A DNA stretch of 64,000 bases from Baylisascaris procyonis (taxonomy: Eukaryota; Nematoda; Chromadorea; Rhabditida; Ascarididae). A program made the translations under genes and the position numbers. The DNA lies in contig JAZARR010000028.1 of assembly GCA_037389465.1 (NCBI GenBank), positions 124,001 to 188,000 on the forward strand, given 5' to 3'. Shown piece after piece: positions 24,601 to 36,019 of the stretch; position 1 is the first letter of the stretch, and every line of letters begins with the position of its first letter. Below the pieces are notes generated by a model. The model worked only from the letters and a program-made list of their open reading frames with translations, was not told the DNA's origin and did no database searches.

Positions 24601-27600
24601 ATTTTATGAATAATTATATTATTTTGTTCGAATAATTTTAATATTTGATTGAATATAGTTAACACGATATGCGTTAGATCTTTTAATACATTCTTGAGTA
24701 GTTACATATTGAAATAGCTAGTGCATATCGTGTTAGCTCTATTCTAGCAAATTTCTGCACTTGTCATAGCAGCTAACCATTGCAAAAAAAAAAAGAGAAA
24801 AATCGAAGCTTGAATACAATGCCAAGCTTAAAAACTATTATAAACACTTTACGATTGTTGTTTTATTATCACAAGAAATTCATTTGTTATGTAAATTCAA
24901 ACAACTAGATTAGATTTTCACTCGAAAAGTTTTCTTTCAATTGAATTTCTCGTGAAATCAACTTCACTTTATGGAGGAAATATTTGAAGAAGAGAGATGG
25001 AAAATTTAGATGATTATCTAGTCAACCAAAAAAAAAAACGAAATCTATGCAAATTTCATTGTCCGCAAGCAAATAATCGAATGAGGATAGAAATGCTCTA
25101 AAATTATGCAAAAATCTTCGATGAACGTTTAATTATGCAATTACGCATAAGATTCAAATATTCAAAAATCATTGCTTACATTACATAAAACTCATTTCAA
25201 GTATTACATTGAAGTTTCGAATCTGCGATGTGAGCAAGCAACGATCGAATTTCATACTAGAATTTTTGTAATTAGAGAACTCAAATTATCGTACTTAGAG
25301 ACGCATAAAAATGCTTGCACACATCGATGAATCCTAATGGTGATTCGTTTTAAATGAGGTGATATATTATGGTTGAAAAGTGTGTGAAATTAAGACTTCA
25401 TTATCTCCAACGTTTAAATACGCGGTACTTATGTTAATGGATGATCGGCGAGGTTGTGGAATTTATAATAAATGCCACAACATTGACTTCAAAAAATCTC
25501 GACTAACTTTTAAAAAGTTTGAAATGAACAAGAAAATGTGGCTACAATAAAGTCGCATGTAGTAGTATAATTTTATTTCCTGTATATTCGAACATAACTT
25601 CTTACAATGCTAATAATGACCGATAGATTCGTTGATAGAAGCATTCACATGAAAGTCGTATAAAAATATACAAAAGGATAATTTAATAAAAGTATAAAGC
25701 AACTCTAGAGGATTTTAGGTGTGTAACTCTGGAAAAAAAAAGAAGAAACACTTTAAAATTTTACCTGATATACTTGAATGGTGAAATTTTTCTTAAAATA
25801 AACCAATGGAAACAATACGGCAATAAGGCGATCAATGCTCACCATTAGCATACATAATGCCATCATTGGTTCCGACCTTAAATAATTATAGATTGAAATA
25901 CTTGAAATGTACTTTTCGATATAAACATCGCAAAAATGTAACGAAACAAATTGTTGATATTAATGAAATCGAGTGCTGTTAAAAAAAAAAAAACAAAGAT
26001 TGTACTCAAGCAATATTCGAAAGTAATGTATTTGGTTTTTATGGCGGTGCAAAAAAAAAATCACGAAATTATTTGAATTGATTTCATAAAAGTAGCACCG
26101 GAGAAACTTTCGCTTTCACGATTATATCATTTGTAATCGGTATTTGATATTTTTAGCAATACGCACTTTACGAATAATTTAGCGACTACTTAGAGTTGGC
26201 AAACAACTACCTTGATGATTGTTACTAATAAAGTGATTATGCTAAATTTATAAGCGAAATCAAACAACAATTGTACGAAATCATTTAGGTATATTGAAAA
26301 CGATTCGAGGAACGATCACGATGCGTAAGATGGAATTTATTGCTGGGGCAATTCTTTGATCTTCATTTATCGATGCATCAGTTTAGTTGAACTTCTAATG
26401 CAAGAACTCATATATGCATCGTTACAACACTTTTTTGAGTTTATCTAAGTTCTTTTTTTTTTTTTTCAACGAAGCCACTTTCACTTTGAAGCAAATGCTA
26501 TAGGTATGTGATGGGAAAATGTAAGAATGCAAGTATAAAGTGCAAAATTTGCGAACTCATTCCGTTCAGTAGATTTTCGCCAACGTTATTATATGTCTTT
26601 CATACCAGACGAACAATATATAAAACGACTGCCTATTCAATGAGTATTCGCACAGCCAACATCGAAAATATCACATGAAAATGTTGAAAATGCTAATCTC
26701 TTTCCCAACCACGCAATTCGGTGGGAAAAATTTCACATTTGTGAACTACTTGTTGATAGTTTTCGTATTTCGAACACAAACGCTAGGCACATTTGACTAT
26801 GAAGTTTTTTTTTAAACGAACCCCAGTTATAAAATTTTGGAGAAGAAATGCATCTTTATATGCAAAAAAGAAAAAAAAATCGGTTAATTAAAAGAATTTC
26901 TATCACGCGCAAGACCTTAGATCAATAGTATAAATTTATGTCTACACCATTTTCCTATGTGAGTTTTTTTTTTGTATTTGATGAAGACCCTCTTAGATTA
27001 CATCTCTGCAATAACTTCTACAAATTAATCTACCAAATTTCTTTCTCAGAAATACGTTGCCTCAAAATGAGTCCATTGATGTAGCCTTAACAATTATATT
27101 TGATCAAAGATTAATGATGTATGTGAAATATGCTGTAAGCTTTATTGCGAAAACTTAAAAACTTTTTCAATAATGAGTATGAAGCCTCCAAGTCGAAAAA
27201 AGCGGTAACTATTTCATGATTAATTTCGAGGAAATTTCTTCCAAAAATTTTGCAAAATTTCTGCAAAAAATAAAATTGTGCAAAGTTTCACGCAAAAAAA
27301 AGTTCAAAAAAAAAATCACAATTGAAGAAATATTTCACTCCCACGTCACTATCAAAATTTTATTCATTTATTGAGTTGCCTCCTGAATTGCAGGAAAAAA
27401 AAACTGCATTTCAGCAATTCAAAAATTACCAAATTGCAATAATATTCCATGGCATTAGCATGCAGAATGCTTTGCTTGTATGAGTTGTTGCAAGATTCAT
27501 ATATGTTAGAATAAGTCGTCCAATTCCAGCTAAAATCAACGAGATGCCTGTTGCTGCATCAACGACCATCTGCAAAGAGGCCCATTCAATAAGTTCATTT

Positions 27601-28200
27601 TTTTTTTTTACGCAGAAACTAACCCATTTATAAGAATTAATCACGCAATTTTTCTATTGAATAAGTTTTTTTTTTTTAATTTCCTCTTCCATTCATCCTT
27701 TGAAAAGTAAAACTGTGAACAATTTGAAAAGCTCACCTCATTCACTTCTCCATTATGAGAATTTGAAGCTAGATTCTATCCTGCAAGCTGTTTAGACAAT
27801 AGCGCTTAATTATTGTACCAGTATAATTCGATGTTCTTATTGAGGCGGTTTGCATCACTTTTATCCGATATTATCATATCACCAGTGAATGTGAGAATCA
27901 ATCCTTCGAAAACTCAGAAGTTCTTTTTTTATAAGAAAAGGATAGGAGGACGAAACGAGAGAGGATAGTAGGGGAGATGACGGGGATGAAAAAAGATAAG
28001 AAGGAATGCAAGGAGAAGGGCTCGCTTAGTAGAAAATTTCAACGAACCTGCGAAACTTGCACCACATACAAACGCCGTAGGACGGGAGTTTTCGCAATTG
28101 CGTATGCGAAGAGTCCGTTTAAAGCGGTTACGAGCATTCCTTGCATGATATAAACATAGAATAATGGTAGCACAGATATCGTTAGTTCTATATCACTCAT
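21664..28200 (-). CDS. Seven-transmembrane chemoreceptor-like protein (Srsx-like), exon 4 not located
   Basis: Minus-strand exons in order: 28048-28200, 27430-27569, 25765-25876, [exon 4 not found], 22639-22768, 21664-22002. Each matches the plus-strand receptor in position, phase and sequence: exon 1 shares Y-x-Y-I-x-Q-G, exon 2 ends with M-P-W-N and a donor inside the next Trp codon, exon 3 has E-P-M and the D-R-L triad (residues 113-115), exon 5 ends in a basic loop with a GTTAG donor, and exon 6 has R-R-L-T-V-T-M and N-P-I-T-N-I. The ATG is preceded by a clean AAAATTTCAG site about 20 bp upstream. Exon 4 (TM4-TM5, about 190 bp, phase 0 to 2) should lie between 22.77 and 25.76 kb. I could not find it by eye, so the gene may be intact with a diverged exon, or broken. 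Introns are larger than in its sister gene. Confidence 0.68.
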
Positions 28201-31200
28201 TTCGGTCGTTTTATGACAGTCTGAAATTTTGGCTTTTTTTATTCTTCCGAATACAGCAGAGTTAACAAATTTGAAGGCCTCGTCGTGGTTAATTTTGAGT
28301 GTATTGTTATATAGACAATGAATTTGGGATGTAAAATATTTCGCCTCTTCGGGAGGTGAAAGAGAAGCGAATTGAACGAAAACGGCTGAATAAAGAAATA
28401 GCCTATGGGAAAATCACGTTAATTGTATGAGCCGTTCTATTACTAGACATTCATATCTCACAAGCGGCGCTCAAACAAATCATAGCCGACCAAAGTAATA
28501 TTAAGGGCGGAGCTAAACAACTTTAGCTGCCTGATAATAAGGCGTTCACCCCATTAACCCACTCAATGCCTCGTTATGAGATTTTCAACATAAAAACGAT
28601 CGGACAAGAAATGGAAATGGTAAACATCTAAGTTCATAAATAAGCGCTGAACCAATGCCGATACTCTCGTAGACAACCAAATGGCTATTACACGTGTAGA
28701 AGTGGAAAAAGTGTCGCGATCTTTGTTGTTAGCGGAAGATCGCTGGTAGAATTTCGCAATAGCTAGTTTTTTTTGATATTATCCTATTCAGAAATAACTT
28801 CATGAAAGGTTCAAAATCTCTAATAAAGCGAAAACGCTGTTTCAACTGACTACAATCACTCCCCCATCCAAACTATTATATAAAGGCGCTCTTATAAAAG
28901 ATTCCTAAATCTTAATAGTCCATCGATAAGTAGGTTTCGAAGACAACTCGGATTGAGTTGTACCTGATGAACTGTTGCATCGTACAATGCGATACTTATG
29001 TCATAGGTAAGATTGCTGTGGATATCAATAATGTGCAAGAATAGTAAATGAGTATCAATGCTAGGATCCGAGGCCAGCCACAAATTTGGGTAGCTAACAA
29101 AATATGGATGTGAAGTTCTGGGATGCAGAAGTTGATGCAGTTCATAGGTTGGTTGGAATGCGCACGTTGGAACAATCTCAAAATTAAATTCTAACAGTGG
29201 TTTGTAACGATTCTTTAAAGTTAGGGACTGATTCCAACACTGTGGTTTTGCTTCGTTCATCGCATGTTTCATTTTATTGCTTGTTCTGACCAAATCCTTA
29301 TTCCAGTTATCGAATTCTCTGCACGACTATTCCTTCCCGAATGATGTGGAACGAAGATTTTTTGCTCACAGTAATTATCCGCTTTGTTTATAATATTTTC
29401 TTCTTTTTTTAAAATAATATTTCTTGACGTTATTGTCGTTATTACATGGAAAATTTTACATTGCGTGTAGATGTTGTTATTTTCGAAGTTCATTTAGTTG
29501 CCTTATGTTGATATCCCTTTACTGCAGTTTATCACCTCTCTGTAGTCAATTTCTTCTATCTAATCTGCCAGATAAAACGAAAAGCCGGATAAATCAGATA
29601 TATCTGTCTGAGCGTTGTGATGATAAACTCATATTGTGATGATAAGCTCGAAAAACTTGCCATTCGTGCTATTAGATTGTTTACGTACACACTAGGTTCA
29701 AAACAACCTTATCAGCGAAAATTTACATTCATTTCCTATATAGTCTTTCAGGAGACGTTTCTTCAGATCCTTAGGGAAATAGGTTAAACGGAAACGATAT
29801 TTAAACGTTTACAGTAAAATACTTCAACATCAAACATAATGATCAGAAATTATTTTTCCAGTTGGATTTTTCACATCGTATTAATAATAGAATAAATATC
29901 ATATTGATATTTTTTTCGATTTGATGTAGAGAAGGCAGACTGCCGTCTCTAAATGAGATCAAAAAAAAAAAAAGTACGAATGTGTTCTTTTTTTTCTATA
30001 TTGGTCGATTTTCGTTTAGTTCCTTATATCATTTGAAAGGAGAGAAGAAAATAAGAGGCCAGAATTTGTATTTGAGAAACAACTAAGCCATAAAGGAATT
30101 AATGTCTAAGAGAAACAACAATGTCAACAAAACCTGTTTTTTTTTTTTTTTAACTTGAGAGGTTAGTTAATTTCTGAGGATTCATGTCAATTGACTAAAC
30201 GGGCACTAATATCTTAAATGATCCCTAAACTTGGATAAATCATCAAAAGATGGTTCAATTTTCCATGCTGAGTAATATAAAGTGAAAATGCCAAGAAATA
30301 TATGCGAATTTTTGGAATTTTTAAACTGTTCATAATTTCTTTCGATGTTGCTCGATCCACTCAAATATTTTTGTGTTAGTTGATCCTTTGAAGTGCAAAC
30401 TATACCTACTATATCCCATAGATCTAACTTAAACAATGTCCTAATCGAAGCTTTCAGACAAACAGATAGACACAAGCAGACATATACCTGCTCACAAATG
30501 TGATCTTATCATAGTTCGCTTTGCTAATTCTAACTTGGTTGATAGCAATCGTTTGTAGTATGATGAAGTAATTTTTTTCATCACTAAATTTTAATGAACT
30601 CTTATTTTAACAATTTATGAGTGAGATTGGAGAAGCAATTTGAGTTCTTTGAAAAAGCACTTCGACGACATATTAAAATGACTGTTTGATTGTTTGATCG
30701 TTAGCTAGGCGAAACGCTCCAAAATGAAAAAAATTTTTTTCCCATAAGGAAGGTTTGCGTCATGCGACTACTTAATATATGACTGAGCTTTTACCAAAAA
30801 AGTTTGCCCACTGTGTAAAGATCTGAACATAAATTTATACGATACAATCAACGCGTCGTAAAAAACTGCACTCTTATTAAACGGAGTAATTGAACTGGCT
30901 TGTGATATTCGAAAATTATGCCAGTAATTGCTGATCGAATCAGAAATTATCCTTCAAGCTTTTCCCCATTATAATTCAGAATCCGCGTAAACAAGTAAAA
31001 TTTTTCGAGTTTTGTAGAATTTCACTTTCCCAGAACCAAAGATAATGATAGCGGAGGACTTTTTTTACCATTCAGACCTCAATAAAAAATTTGATTGCAT
31101 TGTTTTTCAGAAAACGATAAAACCTGCTAATTCATAATCAGCTAGCAGCACAAACTTTTTATTAGAAGTCGTTTTCTTTTCTCGCACCTGCCATGAAAGA

Positions 31201-31620
31201 ACATACGAGTTTTTAACTACTTGAACATTGAAGTCATTTGCATAAATACATAATGACTTCTTAAAAATTCATATGGTTCCACGTGATTTTTTCCACGTGA
31301 TCCCAAGTGACTCCAGATGAAGGTACAACGCAGGTAATGAAACGAGCTTTAACACTTTCGTGGAATCAAATTAAATCCCACATGAACATTTGAAAAGCTT
31401 CTTTGAAGCGCAATGAGACACGCAACTGGTAAAGCCATATTAGAATGGAGACCGCGAGCTACTGTGACGAAAGAATCCTTGAGACCACAAGTCCAGTCTC
31501 GCAGGCTTGGACACCGCGCAACTGAGGGATACGAATCAAGAATCAGTGTCATCATTGGCACAAGCGGAGTTCAATGAATCTTGCTTCGTAGAATCTAAAC
31601 TAACATTACCGGATGTAAAT
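28201..31620. other. AT-rich intergenic region with one unassigned candidate exon
   Basis: Besides the open segment at 28.9-29.3 kb (listed separately) I see no supported gene. Poly-T runs are common. Base composition shifts to GC-richer just before the left end of the large inverted repeat. Confidence 0.45.
28892..29293 (-). CDS. Unassigned candidate exon / hypothetical protein
   Basis: A 133-codon open frame is unusually long for this AT-rich surrounding. Its composition (Pro, His, Trp and Cys in place of the usual Lys/Asn/Ile/Phe) looks more protein-like than nearby frames. A plausible splice donor (CAG then GTACAA) sits about 25 codons before its stop, so the 3' part may be intronic. I do not recognise a family, and no partner exon was identified. 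It lies upstream of the minus-strand receptor gene, on the same strand. Confidence 0.25.
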   Translation of the reverse strand: MVRTSNKMKHAMNEAKPQCWNQSLTLKNRYKPLLEFNFEIVPTCAFQPTYELHQLLHPRTSHPYFVSYPNLWLASDPSIDTHLLFLHIIDIHSNLTYDISIALYDATVHQVQLNPSCLRNLLIDGLLRFRNLL

Positions 31621-31688
31621 GCGTGAACATTCATACAATGCTGCAGGTTCATGTGGAAATCACTAAGTCAGACACTACTTTTAAAATC

Positions 31689-31694
31689 TTTATT
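31689..31694 (-). terminator. Poly(A) signal of left two-domain chitin-binding gene
   Basis: AATAAA on the minus strand, 91 bp downstream of the stop codon. It mirrors the signal at 50172-50177. Confidence 0.6.
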
Positions 31695-31784
31695 AAATTT
31701 AAAACACAACACAATATAAACGCAACGAAGTGAACGGTTGTCTGCAGCATTAGACGCATCGAATAATGAATAGAACGGAGCGCT

Positions 31785-33606
31785 TCAGTACCCCTCGCCG
31801 ACTACTCCGAATGTCGGAAACCAACAACGCTTCACCAGGCGCTGCAATTATTTGCAGATTACACAAAGAAAACAGACATAAACAGTAAAGTACCCCATTT
31901 GGGGCAGAAGCACCTGGCCTCATCGATAGAACAACTCACAGCTTCGAATTTCCAAACGAAAAGAAGCGCGAACAAAAGACTTACCTCAGGATAGTGCTAT
32001 TGCTTCGCTGAACCAAATACCTCAAACATCAAATAAAACACTGCGCCTCTAACAATTTGCATGATCTGGACCTTATCTGAGTGCGAAAAAGGCTGATCTG
32101 ATGTCTTACGCCACAATATCACACCTCGGAACTCGGGATGGAAATCAGTTCAATTTCAATACAGTAACTTCGCACCTTAGGCAGACAAGTCCTCCTCGGC
32201 TCGTCGAAAACCAAGTCACGTGAGCAGGAATTATACGTTGGCCGACCATCGACGCAAACCAAGTATCGCCGCGAGCAACCCAAGGCGAAGAAACCGTTCC
32301 TTTGACGAGTGCACGCTCGTACTAAATGGTAAATATGTTCTTTCGAAGTAATGAACATAAAAGCAGTATAAGAGTGCAGAACGTCTTGGGTGCCAACACA
32401 GTTGGCGTTTCTAATTATTGCATATGAGGAAGTCCAGAAACTTTTACAAATATGCTTCTCCATAAATATCCAAAGTACACCAATCGCAACGTTCACAACG
32501 CGCGGATGGGTCACGCATTGATACATGCGGAATGTTGTGAATGAAACTATAAGCTTTAAGACACTTATGGTAGTTCGCTAAGTGGTACCGCTAAAGAGTG
32601 CAGACAAAGCCCCTCAATCCCACATGCACACTTAGCAAAATTGAATGAAAGAACGGAAGGCTGCCAACAGCATCCCAACAAACTACAAGACAAACAACCC
32701 AGCCATAGCATGCGATCTTCGGAAACAACTCCTCGATAATGCCAAACCACGTATTTGCCCCCATATGAATCCAGATGATGAGGGATATCTGGCGAATTCC
32801 ACTGTCTTCAGTTAAAACATCCACTACTCAGCACAACGGTGCTTCACTCTCACCCCTCGAAAACATAGGCCGTGATCGAAAGAAAAGATCAAAAAACTTG
32901 CCTTTCGTGATCATGACGGCTGGTTTGGCTGGTGCCTCCAATGCGGGTGCCGCTGGAGGAGGTGCAGCCGCTGGAGGAGCTTCTACCATTGGAGGAGCTT
33001 CTACCATTGGAGGAGCTTCTACCATTGGAGGAGCTGCTACAACTGGAGGAGCTGCTACCACTGGAGGAGCTGCTACCACTGGAGGAGCTGCTACCATTGG
33101 AGGAGCTGCTACCATTGCAGGAGCTGCCACCACTGGAGGATAGGCAACCATTGGAGGAGCAGCCAATAGAGGCGGAGAAACCAATGGATAAGATGCAACG
33201 ACCGGCGCAGGAGCAACCTCTGGGTAAGGAGCGACGACTGGTGCAGGGGCCATTTCTGGAGGAGGAGCGGGCACTGGAGCTGCGGGTACATCTGGAGCGG
33301 GGGCGGCCGCAGGGGCAGGAGCTGCAGCTGGATAGGAAGACACCACCGGCGGGGCAGCAACCGCCGGGAGAGGAACCGCTTGGGCTGGAGGTGCTTCGGG
33401 AACGTTGACCGCAACAGTCGTGGTGGGATTGCCGCCGCATGCCCCCACGTAAATTTTCTCCACACACATATCAGAAACTTCGTCAAGAACGAGACCGCTT
33501 GGGCATTCTTTTGCGTGAGCACGTCTATCGGCACACGTTATGTAGAAAGGCACGCAACCGATGTTGTAATCGCCATCTGAGCGCTGATCGCAAAAGCCGC
33601 TGTCAA
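31785..33606 (-). CDS. Two-domain chitin-binding (CBM14) protein with Pro/Ala/Val linker, left copy (5' end not in this span)
   Basis: Minus-strand exons 32902-33606, 32176-32321 and 31785-31841, the mirror image of the right-arm gene at 48260-50081. I see no disabling difference. The first exon begins in phase 1 after TTTTCAG and encodes a six-Cys CBM14 domain, then a ~150-residue linker of P-P-V-V-A / P-P-M-V-(A/E) type repeats. The next two exons encode the second CBM14 domain, its sixth cysteine in the last exon. The intron after the linker has a GC donor (GCAAGT). No own signal-peptide exons were found; exons at 34903-34953 and 35435-35468 are phase-compatible. Confidence 0.72.
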
Positions 33607-33816
33607 CTGAAAATCAGCAACATACATTCCCGTATATGACGTTGGGAGGACGTAGAACAAAATTCGCACTTCTCATAGCCGAAACCTACTCCTGTTGCAA
33701 TTCATCGGGAACATTGCTGTCATAAAATTTCGTTTCTGTGAAGTTCTGATATGATTTACGACGGAGCTGAGTGTAGATGAGGTGGGAGTATGGAAAGATG
33801 GATAATAATAAATGCT

Positions 33817-35468
33817 TTAATTGTTACGAGGCTCGCTTGGAGTGAACAGCGGGGCGAATCCGCGAGACGGCCTCTGGTAGGCATAACCGCGACAGGACGA
33901 CGCATACCACCTGCAACAATAAACCATCAAACTCCTTGCCATGCTGGAACCATTTCTGCTTTCTGAGACCTATATTAGTGAACGCTATGTTCTCACCAAC
34001 AAAGGGCTAATCTCTGCTCTTACAAATTTGGTCTCAAACTACCAACAATGAATGAGGAACCCAGACTAACATTAACAACAGCTCCCACCTAAATGTAGCA
34101 AAACTCTTCGAATAGTGGGCCCAACTCACATCTTCTACCGATCTTCCCACGACTTTCCCCACTTCCCTCCAATCCCCTTCCACAACGCCTAAAATACCGG
34201 AATTTAACGCATGCGGCGGCTTTCTTCGTGCATTCCCTCTTACACGCTACTGCTCCATTATGCTCACCCGGCATATGAGCTCATTTGAACGGTGATCACG
34301 TACGTGAGCACATGTTGCACCAGTACGCATTCTTCGCAGGTGAACGCAAAACCCCCAAACATTCCTGACAGCATAACAAATCCTCACTTTGGTACGCATT
34401 TGGTGGTGGGCCTGTCGAAGAACATTCCATCACGGCAAGACATGACATGCGACTTTCTGCTGCTGCAAGTCACGAATTGCGGAACGCAACCCTACTGCTA
34501 CAGAAGCTGGCACCTAAAATATACAAACAATCACAACCAATGACCCGAGACTTTGGCAACCCGCGAGCGTCTAGCGAACTTCCCACAATCGTAATCACCA
34601 GTGGCTCACCGTAAGCATATGCACTTTACCAAGGAGAGCGTAAATTTCGTGGTAGTATATCCCACTTTTGCTACGGAACGCCCACACACACGAGCAATTG
34701 TTATATAACGCCTAAAGCCGGAACAAGCTATTCCACATACGCCAGTCGCTATTACTCGTTTTAGAGCGACAGCCGTGAAGGCGAGGCAGGCGCCCGCAAC
34801 CTGCTTCTCAATGATGGAAATACACCTTAAAAGAAAGACAAACCGATGAAAAAGCAGATAATCAAAGATGTTCACAAATGACAAATGAATCTGACATTAT
34901 ACCTCCGATGCCGAGTGTTCTGGCTTCCACATGCGTTGTTGCAACCCAAGTGGCTGAAAGAAACGCTTATCAGAAAGGTAACGAACACCGCGATCGCCTT
35001 AATGCTAGCATGTCTTAAAACGGTCATTTCTATGCACCAATGAGAAGCTTTGAAGCTCATTCAATTAAACGCCTGGTAAGCACATAGTACCGTTCACAGC
35101 AATATGTAAATTGAGTGCTTCTAAGGCCCGAATGGCTTTCTAACACAGCCTTAGTAATGATTAAAAAATCACAGAAACGTATACATGAAGATTGAACAAA
35201 GCATAATTTAAATGGCTATATCTGACCCTCAAAACTTCACTTGCGGCTAATTTCTTTTTGTAGTGGCCCAGGGGAGCATAAAGAGCGATCTAATTCTCAC
35301 TAAAACCGTTTCCTCCACCGTCTTGGTCCGATGACGAGACAGTCGGTACGGCTATCTTCCAAATATTCATTTAATGCACTCACAAACGATTCTGAGGATA
35401 ACATTAATATCCGTAAGTGGGACGGGACACTAACCAAGAGCCAGCAGAACAGAAAACACCGAAGTCAT
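33817..35468 (-). pseudogene. Single-domain CBM14 secreted protein, left copy broken by 22-bp deletion
   Basis: Mirror of the right-arm gene at 46376-48049, with exons 35435-35468, 34903-34953, 34388-34513 and 33817-33910. The third exon lacks 22 bp present in the right copy, removing the DNA between the first and second cysteine codons and shifting the frame, so the chitin-binding domain cannot form. Signal-peptide exons 1 and 2 remain intact and could still serve the neighbouring two-domain gene. The TATA box is kept at 35533-35540. Confidence 0.75.
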
Positions 35469-35532
35469 GGTGCCCCACAACGTCACACCAAACCAACGAC
35501 TCGTAAGCGACATTAAATTGTTGATACTTCAT

Positions 35533-35540
35533 TATTTATA
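35533..35540 (-). promoter_or_regulatory. TATA box of left CBM14 gene
   Basis: TATAAATA on the minus strand, 65 bp before the start codon. The octamer recurs in all four copies of this promoter in the window (here, 40246-40253, 41572-41579, 46304-46311). Confidence 0.6.
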
Positions 35541-36019
35541 CTACTATCGGCGCTTTAGAGGAGACCCTTCGGGCTAGTGCGTAAGTGTCGCCATGTTCAG
35601 TATGATCGCTTGTTTCATTCTGCCCTTTGCACAGCACCATGCCATAGCACTGTCACCTTGCGCTCCTTGATTTGATCAGAAACTTCACTAAGGAGAACAA
35701 CAATGATGCTGTTTTCGACGCATCTGAGCAGTGCTTATTTCTGTTCTTGGCACTTTGATTCCTGCTTAAGTGTTTTTAGTCGTTGCAATGAAGAGTAGTG
35801 AATTCATTGTCTTTGGCGGCTTGCAGAAGTCCTTTGTCGATCATTGTCTCCAACGGCAGAAAACAATAGAAGATCACATTGAACTACATAATCTTCTGCC
35901 TGCCTTGAGGGTACTTTCAATAAGAGTCGAAAGCAGTACAAATAAACTTCTCCACGCCGCAATTTTCATTCTCTATTGTTGCGTAGAAGCTGTTAGTTTG
36001 GGACGAGTCGTATAAGGCT

